In this document: in pieces, positions 1-13,100 of the stretch
Numbering within the stretch: the first letter of the stretch is position 1
Layout: every line of letters begins with the position of its first letter
From: Triplophysa rosa
Lineage: Eukaryota > Chordata > Actinopteri > Cypriniformes > Nemacheilidae
NCBI RefSeq assembly: GCF_024868665.1
Contig: NC_079914.1
Location: 6,043,984 to 6,107,983 of the forward strand
Reading direction: 5' to 3'
DNA: 64,000 nt
Notes under the pieces: model-generated
Seen by the model: the letters and a program-made list of their open reading frames with translations, nothing else
Database searches by the model: none
Told to the model about the DNA's origin: nothing
Made by a program: the position numbers and the translations under genes

Positions 1-511
1 CAAGGTCAAGAAAGACGTAGAGAGAAGGAGAAACGGGAGGCAAAGGGCCGAAAGAATAGGAAAGGAAGAGCGATAGACAGCTGGATGAAAGAATTAAGGC
101 ACACTGCATTACAGGTATTAGGTGTTATAGTCTAACTTGTGTAGAGTATGTGTAACTGTTTGAAGCTGAAAATAACAATAGAACCCTGCACAAAATTACA
201 ATAACAAATATAATGGATTCAATGGTTATAATGGGAATTGTGTTGGTTTTAATGGAAACTATTATGGTTTCTACTGTTATGTGATGAATTCTATTGGTGG
301 GATGTTATCTGGCAGATGGAAACCAATAGAACACCATTTAATCCTAAAGAAATAATGCACACAACACACTACAAAAAGGAATTTTGTAAATGGTTTTAAT
401 GGAAAAAGCTAATGGTTCATAATGGTAATTAATGGAAACCAATAGAACTGTGATGGTTTCTATTGTTGTTGTTCAGCGGGGTGAGTGATATGTACTAGTT
501 GCATGAAGCTG

Positions 512-704
512 CCATATTAGATTTTCGATCAGCAAGTGTGGGCAGGAGTATTTCCGGTCGTATTACACTGTGTGGGAAAATAAGTATTTTTGGCCGGCAA
601 ATATGGGTGTTTTTTAGATAAAAATAAGAAATGTATTTTCCCACACAGTGTAATACGACCGGAAATAATCCTGCCCACACTTGCTGATCGAAAAACGAAT
701 ATGG
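512..704. mobile_element. Foldback MITE, about 190 bp
   Basis: The left arm CGATCAGCAAGTGTGGGCAG recurs inverted at the right end, and the arms (about 512-574 and 643-704) pair almost perfectly through GGTCGTATTACACTGTG. The loop is about 70 bp. No clear target duplication was found. It is non-coding; the apparent open frames through it are chance products of the palindrome. Confidence 0.75.
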
Positions 705-2009
705 AACTAGTCCATTGCTCAACCACAATTATGAAATGTGGCAAACAATTAATTGTAGAAATAAATACTTTGTGCGCTTCATTCAATATATATTTGTCAC
801 GAATTGAATCCTTTGTCAATTTTCACTTGCAGTATCAGATTAACACACTTATCTTTAAAATATTACAGTATTGATTCAATGAAAAAATACATCTTTTTAA
901 AATGTGAAAGTTCTGTAAATAACCCAAACAATCACTATACCTGATCATACTGATACTCATCATCACAAAAATACAAAGCTGATATGACTTAAAAAACTGA
1001 GAAATATCATTTGAAGCCAACAGTAAGGGATGGTCAATGTAGGGCTGCTGTACATACTACAGATTCTACTTTTGTCTTCTGAAGGTGCACAATAATTGCA
1101 TCTATCTGAAATAAATGCGGTCGGGTCAAATAATTGCGATCAGATGATTATAGTCTGTAATAATCGTGACAGCCCTAACCATCACAATGCTGGATGTTGT
1201 GGTCGCTACTCGCTAAGTGGTCACTTAATATGCAATTTAACATAAGTCTTTGTTATCATAAATATTCATAAGGCTAATCACTGTTTGGTTGTTGTGCGGT
1301 TTGTGTGGTGGGAGATACAAATCGGAGATAGCCAAAGTGGTTATGGAGGCACACAAAACAGAACAAGTCCTGTAAGTGGCACAGAAATGTCATGTCGAAG
1401 CCCCGATTTCAGCGGCAGTGTATTCCTGAAATGTTTCTAAGAAAAAATGTGTTTGCCAAGCAAGAAGGAAATGAAGGCCACTGCAAAGGAATAGGAAATG
1501 GAGTACAGATGTTACGTTGTATCATTTACGTCTGTAGCACAAACAGCACAGGATGAGTTACTTACCTAAACGAAGTCATTCACATATAACAGCCTCTATA
1601 ATTTAAGAAAGAAACATATGGTTAATGGAACAATAAGAAATACTATAATAAATTAAATATATTAAAAATGTTGTATCCCAAAGCTTAAATGTGAACAATA
1701 GTATTAGTGATGCTTGCCTCATGCAGCAAACACCATTAATGAATCCATTAAACTGCGTTAAGAAAGATAAAATCGGATTAGCTCCTTTATTTTAAGTTTA
1801 AATTGAAATTCTACTATAGCAGCTCCCCTGTGATTTCTTCCACCATGATTAAAAACAACTGTTACAACTTTTGCTCAATTTCTTTAAAGCTTTATCGCAG
1901 TGGTTTGCTCCTCGCACCACCCAACCGTGCTGTGAGAATATGGTTTAATGCAGACCACCTGCCTATTGTCTCTGCTGCAGTGCAGAACGACTATTCCCTT
2001 TATAGTTAA

Positions 2010-2541
2010 AGGGGTGACACGGCTAAAACGAATATTATCGTTTGTTTTAGATGTAATACAATGTGTATACACGATTTAAGGTTCAAAAACGCTGTATTTT
2101 CCACACACCGTGCGTGTTTGTATCTCCTCTTTGCCCCGCCTCTCTGAAACGGACAGATTTTTTACAATGTTCATCGCTCTGAAAATGGCCAGTTAACCAG
2201 TGCGTAGTGATTGGTCGAATACTGCAAGCGTGTGACAGAATTGTAACGCCTCTTACCATATTTGGAACATCAGGTTCCAAAGCAATTGTACTGACAGGTA
2301 CGCCCACCTTACTTGAGTATACATTTGGGCGGTCTTAGTCAAATCATACCACAAACTGACGTAGATTTGTGGGGGTGTGGTTACACGAGGCGTTTCAGGC
2401 AGGTCTGGGTGGGCACTCGCTTTTAGATATAATGCATCTTTTGTTCTGACACTTTCATTTTTGCAATTTTACATGTCTAATACATGCATGGGCAACACAC
2501 CAAAGACACAGAAAAACACGTATTCGCGCCATATGACCCCT
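2010..2541. mobile_element. TTAA-flanked non-autonomous DNA transposon, copy 1
   Basis: It is flanked by TTAA on both sides (2006-2009 and 2542-2545). It starts AGGGGTGACACGG and ends GCGCCATATGACCCCT. It is collinear with the copy at 21358-21911, but lacks the CATATGA present near the left end of that copy and carries other indels. The TTAA target and short inverted ends suggest a piggyBac-type MITE; the superfamily is inferred. Confidence 0.75.
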
Positions 2542-2894
2542 TTAAGATACATGCATAAACATAGCTGTGTTATCTTCAGTCCTGCTACACTATTACAACC
2601 TGCTATTGATATACCAGGACAGCTCTGACCTGCAGGTGAGGCTAAAAGGCTTATTTTTTCAATACAGATCTTGGTCTTGTCTTAATATTTAGGTTATTTT
2701 TGTTCATTTTTGCCTTCTGATCTGATCAGGGTACCATGTACAGTGATGATCTAACAGATAGTGCAGTGAATATAGGATAATGTCAAAAAACATGGTATTA
2801 AAGACATAATACAACATTACTATGATACTTTAAAATGAAAAAAAAAACATTTTTAAATATATTTTGTAGGGCTGGGTTTTGCGACCAAATTGGT

Positions 2895-2919
2895 GATTCG
2901 ATTCGATTCGATTCGATTC
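2895..2919. repeat. (GATTC)5 microsatellite
   Basis: Five perfect GATTC units lie inside a hAT-like terminal region that begins TAGGGCTGGG at 2868. Confidence 0.9.
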
Positions 2920-3399
2920 TTATTTAGATGGTTTCGCTTCGATTCAATTTAGATTTTGATTCGATTCAACATCGATTAGTTATCAGTATTTAGATTAAAA
3001 TGTTTTGCAGACATGGAATCCATATTTATATATGCTGGTAACTGAAACCCTTCTACTCAGCTATATTAGTAAACTACATATTCACCGTGCCCACACACAA
3101 TTATGTTCGGAATGACTTTTTATCTTTACTATTTTTATTTTAAAATGATGTCATCGTTTACACGCCCTCTTGTCATTTCAAACCTGTGTTCTGCAGAACA
3201 CAAAAGAAGATATTTTGAAAAATGCTGGTGACAGAATTCACTTCTATTGTAACCAATGCAATAGAATCTATTAGGTTTATAGTATATTGGAGATGTATAT
3301 AGTATTCTATAAGTATATAGAAAAGAATAATGCAATGTTACTTAATGAAATGAAAATAAATGTGATTGTAGTGTACTTTCCCTAGTGGTCTTGGGTGCA

Positions 3400-4173
3400 T
3401 TGATCTCGCGCGTTTGCCAATTGAGCATTACTAACAAATGTTTCTTCGTTTTGCACACTATTATTCGCGTTAAGAGATTCTTAAAACAAAAGGAGTTCAA
3501 ATAAACACGAAACTATACAATTTTCGTTCATACAAACCGTTTTCCGTTGTAGCGCTAACGGGTCTTGATTCTGAGGTAATATTGATGAAGGGGGCGGGAA
3601 GCGCGCGCGGCGCGAGGAGGAGTTTTCCGTGCGTGCACGCGCTGGGGTTATTCGGAATCTCGCGCAGCGTCATCTTGGGTTGGGTTGCGTTTGTTGATCC
3701 AGCAGAGAAAAGCATCGCTGGCTGGACGACGATCATACACGAACTGTACGGATGTGATGTGGACCTACGATCCGCATAGCGGTCCGTAGCCTTAACAAAA
3801 CGATATCGTGTTACCGGTGTCTTTAAATCGCCTTTATATCTGCGAATCGTTGCGATCGCAAATGGTCTACGGCGGTTTGCGGCTCTCTCTGTCTGAGCGA
3901 TCTGTGTAATAAACTTTACTTTATTTACTTTATTTAGCGGGTTCGTGTCGGTTCATTCCGCAACAGGTTTCGAGAATAAACCAGCGCTGTCGGACAAAGT
4001 TGTCGGAGGAAAGCGATCTTCTAAAATGATGCGTAAAAGAAGAGGATAATTCACGACTAATCTGCAAGTGATTACTTATCAGGCGAGCAAAAAAGAAGAG
4101 TGTTGTTTTCTTTGCATCAACAACACAAGGAAATAACTGAAGGAATATATCATATTTGGAGCTCATTTTCAAT
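3400..4173 (+). promoter_or_regulatory. CpG-rich promoter and 5'UTR of tp53bp2
   Basis: The stretch 3580-3740 is markedly CpG-dense (GCGCGCGGCGCGAGG) in an otherwise AT-rich background and contains a GC-box-like GGGGGCGGG at 3591-3599. It lies just upstream of the exon whose coding part is ATGATGCCG followed by a GTAAGT donor. I infer a CpG-island promoter with transcription starting roughly between 3550 and 3950. No TATA box is placed convincingly, and the exact start is not visible. Confidence 0.6.
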
Positions 4174-7100
4174 ATGATGCCGGTAAGTTCAGACGAGATC
4201 GTGTATTTAAACATCCACTTGGGTTTTCAATCCATTTGTTTTGTACGTGGACTGTAGACTAAACAAATGTGTTGAATGTATTGCTTTTTATATGTTTTAA
4301 CCGGTTACACCGATCATCATACGACTAATGATAAATACAAAAGACACCATGTGTATTGGTGTTCGTTTTAAATTGAGAGAGGTTGAATTATCTGTCTTCT
4401 GTAGATTTCTTAACATGTCCTCTGGTAATGGACAAAGAATGCATCCATCAAATATCCATGAAATAAAGCATGAATGATCGACCAACAACAAGACAGATGG
4501 ATAAAAATGCACACAACTGCAGACAGGATCATGAGAAAGTATGGTTTCATATAGAGTATAGATGTCTTAATTTTAACACCAAGCATGATTCTGTCTGTGT
4601 GGTGGCGCAAAATGCACATAAGCAAACATAATATATTATGTGTAATATAGAAGTTACATTCAACAGTGTAAGGGTGATATTTTTGAACATCATTTTTAAA
4701 TCACATATTTGGTGATTTGGTGATAAGTTAGACTTGTTAAGGTTAATATTGTGTATTGTACAGTAATATTGTGTTATGAAAATATGTTTGTGGGTTTATA
4801 TTATTTTGGGTGTAACACATAGCCTACCCCTTTCCATTGACAAAAATGTTTAGTGTGACATAAGGTGTCATTACTCGTGTAGGTGAGTCACTCGCGATGT
4901 GTCAAGTCGCACAACCTTATGGTCACCAGTAAAACCACCACATTTTCGACAGTGTCACTCCACATGACAAACTGATGACAAGGGCCATTTGTCATTTTGA
5001 ACTTCTCATGAAGAAACAGTATTAGGTACCCTGCACTCGAAAGGGTTTATTTTCAAGTAAGTCCTTAATCCCCATTGGCTTCGTCACCGGATGCATGCGT
5101 TCTATCTGGATGAACTGTCAGTAATATCCGTGGATTTATAGCCTCCCTGTATTAGTGCAAGTTGTAATCCTTATGTACAAACTAGAATGGGAGCATTTTC
5201 AGATGTCAATTAATGACAAAAATGATTTGTGTACACACAAAATCTTTGCATTTTGATTTCCCTGAACTGTGTGCCTGGATTTCTAGTTACTGCAACCAGA
5301 AATACGAGTGTTTTTCTGTTTAAGGTGGATACAGTATCCTATATTTAGCTTGTGAGGAAATGGTTTCCATTGTAAGTCGGTAAATGATATTTACAAAGGA
5401 TCTTGAACATGAATCAGTTTTGATTACTAACCTAGATCTACTAAATAACCTTTACCTACGTGGGGAAATATTTGAGGTCATAAGCACAATACTTGTTTTT
5501 TAACAATGTTTGGAGTGTATTTATTAACATAGAATATGGGGTTTTATGTACAGATTTAAATAGGATGGGGTTTGCTGTTATCATTACTGTGCTGGGATTT
5601 GCTTTAGTCATTGAAGTAAACAAGACTATGATATTCAATTATGTACATAAATAATGTACATAACATTTATTATATGTACATAAATAATGTAAGGAAATGT
5701 TGACAGTCAATATGTGACGATACTAGATTCATTCAACGTATTGATTTATTTCTAACATAGACAAACTCTAATAAATAGTAATTCACATTCCAAATTGTGA
5801 AGCCAACACAACTTGAAGTTATGCGAAATGGAGTTGTACCAGGCAGTGCAATGACAAACTTATCTTGAATTACATATTGGCGAAGGTCAAAATAAATGAG
5901 AAGCGTTGTGAAATAATACACCGCAAATGTTCCAATCTGGATGTGATTAGATTTCTCAAAGGACCCCTGAGGTAGCTAAAGAAAATGTGGGTAGTTCTCT
6001 AAAGAGGTAGTGTGAATCACATTAGATTCAGATGGGATTGAAGTTACAAAATTTTCCTAATCATCTTTGAAAGACAAATTTGTCTGATCCCCTCAAGGAA
6101 ACCTATTTTCATCTGAGTGAAGCTATACATTATTTTAATGGTTCATGTTTATGAGAACATCAATGTATTTGAGCTTTAAAGCAGATGAATTTGTGAGCTT
6201 TTGAGTTTAAATACAGCTCTGCATTCATCCCATAAATCTTCTCGAACGCTCCGTTCATTGTTTTTGCTGAGAATTACCTGCTGTTGTAAATCTCAACGGA
6301 ACAACAATTGTGATTTGAAAGAAGCAGAAGTGTGATATTCCTCTCAGCTTGACATTTTCGAGAAGTACCCTGTCTTCACGTTTTCAAATGCATTCACGAT
6401 TTCAGAGTATTGTTTACAGTTCCCTAGAGGAACGTGATAGTGGTTGCATAGCTTCCCTCGTTTGGTATTGTTGGGTCCTTGTTGGGTTATTGTGTGGTCA
6501 TCTATTTGAAAGTCATTGTAGAAAATTCCCATCGCGTAAGTAGCCAGACAAACCATTTTTGTCCATTCAAGTCTCTAAGTTGATTTGACAGGTGAATAGA
6601 TGACTTGGGCCGAGAGCACTTGTAGAATGAGATTAGCTTGTGGTAATATAATTGTCCGACCCACTTGAGTTCAAAGGCTGTACATTTGGAGTTATAAATA
6701 TCACTGATTGTTGTCAGGCCCATTCAGCCACCTGAGGCCTCGCAGGGAAACAATGACCAGAATCGCGGTGACCGGTTGCCGCAGCAACCGTTGCCATGAT
6801 CACATTCCACACAACAACATTGCCGCTATGCAAAGGAGTCCGTGTTGGTAGAGCTCGGCTCCTTGGGAGCGAACGGAAATTAGCCATCTTGAGTTTTTTA
6901 ACTTGACCTGGTTTTTATTATGGTACAAGGGTGGACAATATTTTCTTTCAGAATTTTGATAATGTTATATTTATCTTCATATTTTTTGTTTTGTTCTTGC
7001 GCTAGAATGAAAAATTACAAGTGGGTTCCCTTTGCCCTCAATAAGCATAATTTGGTTCAAAATGTTTAGTGAAAAAATGTAGACAAACCAAAAGCCAAAA

Positions 7101-10100
7101 CATCCCATATTATATATATTTGTGGATTTTTGGGGGGGATGAATTCATCATGGGGGGGATGCTTTGGTCCCTCACGATTTGATTAAAAATCATTTTTGAG
7201 GGTCACGATTCGATTCAGAATTGATTCTTGACATACTAATTTGCATATTTTTGATGTCATCACGTAGCATTTGCGCCAGACTAGTACTGTCACGTAATGT
7301 ATTTTAATGCAACTAACTGCCCAATAAAGCCACTCTCATATACATATTTTCTGTTTCTGTTGTCAGACATTAAAACAAAGATAAAATAGAAATTAAGTGC
7401 GCGAGGTGTGCGCTCTCTAACATGTCTGTATGCTTCACCGCTTCCGCGATTGAGATCCACCTTTTTGTTTCAATAACATTACGTTATTAATACATTAACA
7501 AACATTTTTGTTTTAAAATGTTAGACATTTGTGAATCGATTTGGAATCATCCACGTCATCATCGCGATGCATCCAAGAATCAAATTTTACCCCAACCCCT
7601 AATTCATCATTCACGTTTTTGTCTCTTTCTACACCTGCGTCACTTTCTGTCGCTATTTTGATTATAAGAATTACGTTTTTAAAGGAGTGAAATTGCGTAT
7701 TGGTGCCGTTTTTGGCACGCTAATCCTAATTTTCAGGCCTTCGATATTCACAACAATCTGTAATTTTTATAACTGCAGCACAATTTTCTTGATAATATCT
7801 AATATTCAATACATAGAATATTTGTTTATACAGCTAAACGGAGAACCTAAAGTCAGCTCAACAGTTTTTTAAACTAGCAGAAGTTAAATTAAATCTATAC
7901 AAGCTATTAGAAAATTCAGACCTTCAGGGACTCGACTCTATTTTTTAAAAGCCTCAGCATTTTTATTCAATTAACTAGAAGTTCTCCCCGGGGGCTGCAA
8001 GGTCTTAAAGGGTCAGTGTGTGGGTGGGAGAGTACTGTATGAACTCAAGGCTAATCCTCACATGAGTCGTGCTTTGTGTCAATCTGCAGGGGCCATATGG
8101 CTGATTCTGCGGCGACGCGCTGCATGCCGACTGCGGGCACAAATGCCCTGCTGCATCTACGGCTGCTTTTTTGAGAAAAGCGCCAAGAACTGTAACAACT
8201 TTATCAGTCATGATAAAATACGCGAGCAGCGCAGTTTAAAGCTCCTGGTGTTGTCCGATCTGAGCTTGTATTGACAGCTACTGTTGTAGTGATCAGACTA
8301 AATAATTGATGCTCTCAGCATGCGTTGGATTACACCTGCGATAGGGGCTTTTTCTTGACTTTGTGGTTGACTGTTTTTCTTTCTGCTCGGTGTGGTGGGA
8401 TTTCGCCCACATTTGCACAAGCTCACTGAATGTTTTCAGTGTAATGATCCTCTACAGTTAATAAAAACCAGAGTGACTGAACAGGCCGTGTCATTGGTTG
8501 TGCGTCAAGGTTAAACAATGCATTTACTGTTTTCTGCATTTAACAACCGAAAACCTCTTTTACCATGTATCCTATAATGGAAATGTTTTCTGAATATCGT
8601 ATAATTTGTGAGTTTAACTAGTATTTCAGTATCACGGCTTGGTCGGCTCTCAGAGTTTGGCATAAATGGGTTGATTTGTTCTCACAAATGTTGTTACATC
8701 ATAGCTGCGCTCTCCATTGCAAATGAGCTTTCGACAAAGACGTGGTTTAGTCACGAAACCTTTTGTTTAATGTTTACTCATTTGAAGGATGAAATGCAAA
8801 GTTGCCCGAGGCAACGCCTTTAAATGACTAGCACGAGAATGACATCCTTTTCCCTCGACCAATCAAAATGGTCGTAATGAACTGATCTGCATAGTGTAAA
8901 CAACAGGGTTAAAATGTGAAGGTAACACATATTTAAAGCAGAAATGAAAACTGAAACACGATATTAAGTCAGAAAAAACGTCATGCTGTATAGTATTCGT
9001 TTATTTAGAATAAAATATGTTTGTACACACCAGTGAATGAGAGGAAATGACCCTGCTAAACACGCCAGCATGACTCATCACCAGGATATGTTATATTAAA
9101 AGACTTGTATTGGGAAGTACTTGTCAGCTGATAGTACACGGCAGTATGTTTGACTATTCAAATCCGTTACATCACATGTGGTTACCTGTGGCATCATAAA
9201 CAGCGCCCTGTTTCAAAATAGTGATACATTACTGTAATCCTAAGGCCCTGGCTCATTCTCTAGGATAGGATCAAAACATCACGATTTCTCAGAAATATAT
9301 TACTCTAGGGATGAACCATGGAATCCCTGCCGCGGGCTGGCTTTCGGCACAGGGGCTTTTCTGTAACCATCAACTGTGATCTCTCAAGGGTTTTATGTCC
9401 CCTGGCAGCTAGGAGTGACTCCAAAGCACTTTTCATCAGGCCGATAGACTTTTAGACACATTGATGACAGCTGAATCTGACAAAATGTTGTTAGAAATGT
9501 CTCACATATGCTGTGATTGCGATGATGAAAGAATAGATGAATAAATGGAATATGAAATGACGATGGGACTTACATGGAAAAAAGAGAGAAGTCTCATACT
9601 TTACGATAGGAAAAAAATACGGTTTCGTCTAGAATGACGCTGAAATCATGGTCCATGAAAGGAAAAATACGTAAGAGGTCAGCGGTTTCCGTGTAGGCAT
9701 GAGGCAATATGCTCCGTCTACAATTCGATTTGGACGTTTTAAGAGCTTGTCAGTCTCTTCAAAGAGCCGTTTATCCAATAAAGACTTCGACAGGTCAGCT
9801 CAAGAGATACAGACAGAATAATGGCTTTGAAATTCGGTTAGTGAAAATCTCATTTTTAATATTCAAGCGGTGAATTGCAGGTCATGAAATTCAGGTGGTT
9901 TGGATCCAGAAATGCAAAGAAGCTAAAATCAAGCATGAAATGATCCAAATCTATTAATGATGGGATAGAAATGTGCCAGTGCTAAGCTTATTTTGTATGT
10001 TTATCCAAGTGGGGATACAAGTTAATTGACCCGTTTTCTAAAAATGGCATATTGAAGTACGTAAATATTCCTGACCGTATGCATGTGATTGAAGAACTCT

Positions 10101-13100
10101 AGGCAGTTCCGTTTCCTGTGTTTCTCAGGTTAAAGTAGAAGAGCCACTAAGTTATGCCTCAACCCATCTGGTGCAATAGTAGTACCTTGGTATCCCTTGC
10201 CAAGAAACACACGCATGGTAACAGAGAACTGCTGAGTGTTTTTGCACTCTATCAGCAGTGATAATAGCTCTGCGGCCGACGGTCTGAAAATAAACACACG
10301 TTTGTCCTTCGATACAGTGAAAGATGATGTCCTCTTATTCATCTGTTTATTGCATTCAGAAACTGTAAATTAAAATACGTAGTTATAAATACGAAACACG
10401 AAAAAAATCACAACGCTACAATACACTCACGTTTTGGTTCAATCGACGGTTTCAAAGTGACTACATAAACAAACGTTACTGCACAGTAAAATCGCCAGTG
10501 TTAAAAAAGGTCAAATTAACACGCACAGTGTATACTGTATATAATCCACACTCTCAAAATGTGGATTATATAAACACTGTGAGTGTTAATTTGACCTTTT
10601 TTAACAATGGCGATTTTGCTGTGTGCGCATGCGTGCGTACGTTGACTGCCCTTTTAACTTCCGGTACACATTCACAAACAATAGAGTGCCTGTAGATTAT
10701 TTCTGATAACAAGCAAAAGACACCAAGAAGAAGCGTTACTTGGCTAAACGTTTCTCCAATATTTTGAATTTAGACTGGGATACCAAGCTCAACCGCCAGA
10801 TGTCAATATACCATATGGTTTGTTTAAATGCGACCGAACTGCAGGACCCATTCAACAAATTGTTTGTTTATTAAAATGAACATACAACAAAATTCAACGA
10901 ATCGTTTATTTAATACAATTATTATACAATAATATAAATCAATATGAACATAAATTAAATTAAAATATAAATAGTTATATTATAAGGCACTAGCCAAACA
11001 CAGACCGGAAGCTAGCTGCAGTCCCGGCGCACGTGTCCGATGAAACGGTCTATACACAATACTGGGTTCATGGAACAATGCATTACATTATTTTGAACAC
11101 AATTTCAAGTTAAAATAACAGATTTATTTCTGAAACATTAACAATTTTCAGTAACATGTTTGTTGTACTTGTTGTAGAATCGTCAACATTTAAGATAAAA
11201 ATAAAATGAAACCTTCTGGATGTAGCCTAAATTTAGAAAATGAATAGGTCTGAAAAATAGAAATAATTTTTTTAATGAAATTTGCTTTGAAATGTAACTC
11301 GGCGAATATTGCATATGAATGTCCTTCTTCATACTGACAGTAACGTTGAACAAATTTATTGAATAACTTGATCGACAGGAGTTTTGTCCAGTCAGCTGTA
11401 ACTATCCCATTCCAACAAAATACCTACATTTTTGGGTTTGACTGATTTGTCTGATTTGTTATTTTGTTTTCTGACTTGTCGTTGTGGTTTGTTTCCATAA
11501 TTGCTGTTGTGTTTTATGGTTTGTTATTTAAGTGGAGCACATTATATCGGACTGTGATCAGATCTATTGAGAGACCACAACCTGTGTTCCAAAAATCTGA
11601 GCAAAATGAACCCAATACATGAATCCTTTCTTTTCTTTTAGGAGTCAAAATCGTTATCTTAATAAAATATTATTAAGCATTCAATGAGCAATAACAATTT
11701 CATCTGTGTTTGATCCTGATTTTATATGAATGTATAGTATTCCTGAAACGATTCAGCCCTCATCAACATCAACCCCTTTCTCTCCTCTGAAACTCTACAA
11801 CTGCTGTTCACCTCAGAACTACAAATCAATTGGCTCTGTGCTTTCTGACTAATTACCCCATGCTCGTGTTTTATTTCTGGATAAGAACCCTCTTGATGTG
11901 ACAGCCATCTGTGCCGGCAGCAGTTAAAGTGCCAAGACAGAAATGCAGCAATGTTTTTCTTGTGGCCAGCCATCCATCTCAGCTTTTCCTACACGCACAA
12001 CTGTATTATAAAATGATGTCTGCATCTGGTGTATAGTAGTTTAGCGAAGGACCTTCTTTTTGGTCTTGGAACATTTCTTTTTAAAAGTCCAGTAATCTGA
12101 AGAAGTTTCCGGTGTCAGTGTTTTTGAACAATGTGAATGAACTATCCCTTTAAAAAGCCAGGAAGCGCATTGTAACACTGCCTCCTTTGTTATTGGGCCA
12201 GATGTTCCTGACCGTGTACCTCAGCAACAGTGACCAGCACTTCACCGAGCTTCCCATCACACCGGAGACGCTGTGCAGAGATGTGGTGGACATGTGTAAA
12301 GAGCCGGGGGAGGTGGACTGCTATCTGGCCGAGATGTGGAGAGGTTCTGGTATGTGCTGACATGCTTTATTTGCCTTTTCTTAGTTCAGTTCTTGGCTCA
12401 CAGTGATCAAGCCTTTAATAATAAGTTTGTGCAAGTAAATTCCTAAATGTTTTGAGATTAAAAGAACAGTTCACCCAAAATGAATAATTCGGCACCAAAA
12501 GCTACGATAAAAGTGGTTCATACAACTTGTTTGCTGTATTTTGACATGATTTAAAAAAACAGTGATATCTCTACTATCGATACACTATTGAAAAATAAAT
12601 ATTGCGATAGTTACATGTATCGATATTTTTGCACAGCCCTAGTGAATACGATTCCCTCTTATATAACAAAAGCTCGGGTTAAAATTGTGATTTTAATTCA
12701 TGCCTCCTTTAAACAAAGCTATCGTGTTGTTTTAGATGACATGGAACATAGAATAATTTACACATACAACTTCCTTTCACTTTCTTTTTTGGTCATTTCT
12801 AGAACTTGACAGCGCCTACTTCTTATACGCTTTCGCTATGTAGATAGAAAAAAGCAGCGTGAAGATTCTTCAAACCATCTGATTTTAGTAAAGTCATTAC
12901 AGATAGAATGGAGTTTATTGGAGAATGGATCATTTTTATGGAGTTTATTCTGCATGTGTCAATGCGACAGTGGTGTACAGGTGCAGCGGTACATCACTCC
13001 GGAATGGATCTTTGCCATCTAATTTGCATCCCTTGTTTTTAATTGGTCGCTTCCTTTCTCAGAGCGCGTGATTGGCGACAGCGAGCGAATTATCGAGGTG

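Larger units (their letters stand above)
1..3399. other. Repeat-rich upstream region without supported gene
   Basis: 180-475 is a degenerate repeat of AATGG/CCATT words (AATGGAAACCAATAGAAC at two places). A foldback element lies at 512-704 and a TTAA-flanked element at 2010-2541. A hAT-like terminus (TAGGGCTGGGTTTTGCGACC) begins at 2868 and is followed by (GATTC)5. Half of a foldback MITE lies at about 3146-3240. Between these I see only AT-rich sequence. Confidence 0.5.
4183..12201 (+). other. tp53bp2: tp53bp2 intron 1
   Basis: An 8-kb intron from a GTAAGT donor to a GGGCCAG acceptor. It holds the hAT-like element at 7151-7601 and a foldback element at 10482-10623. I see no conserved coding block; short open frames (for example near 8020-8274) lack any recognisable family. 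Apart from these repeats it is AT-rich unique sequence. Confidence 0.75.

Noticed and set aside
1..137. Open frame from the window edge encoding a highly charged stretch (RRREKEKREAKGRKNRKGRA) ending before 137
   Set aside because: Too short, low complexity, no recognised family and no convincing splice acceptor in view; possibly the tail of an upstream exon but not supportable.
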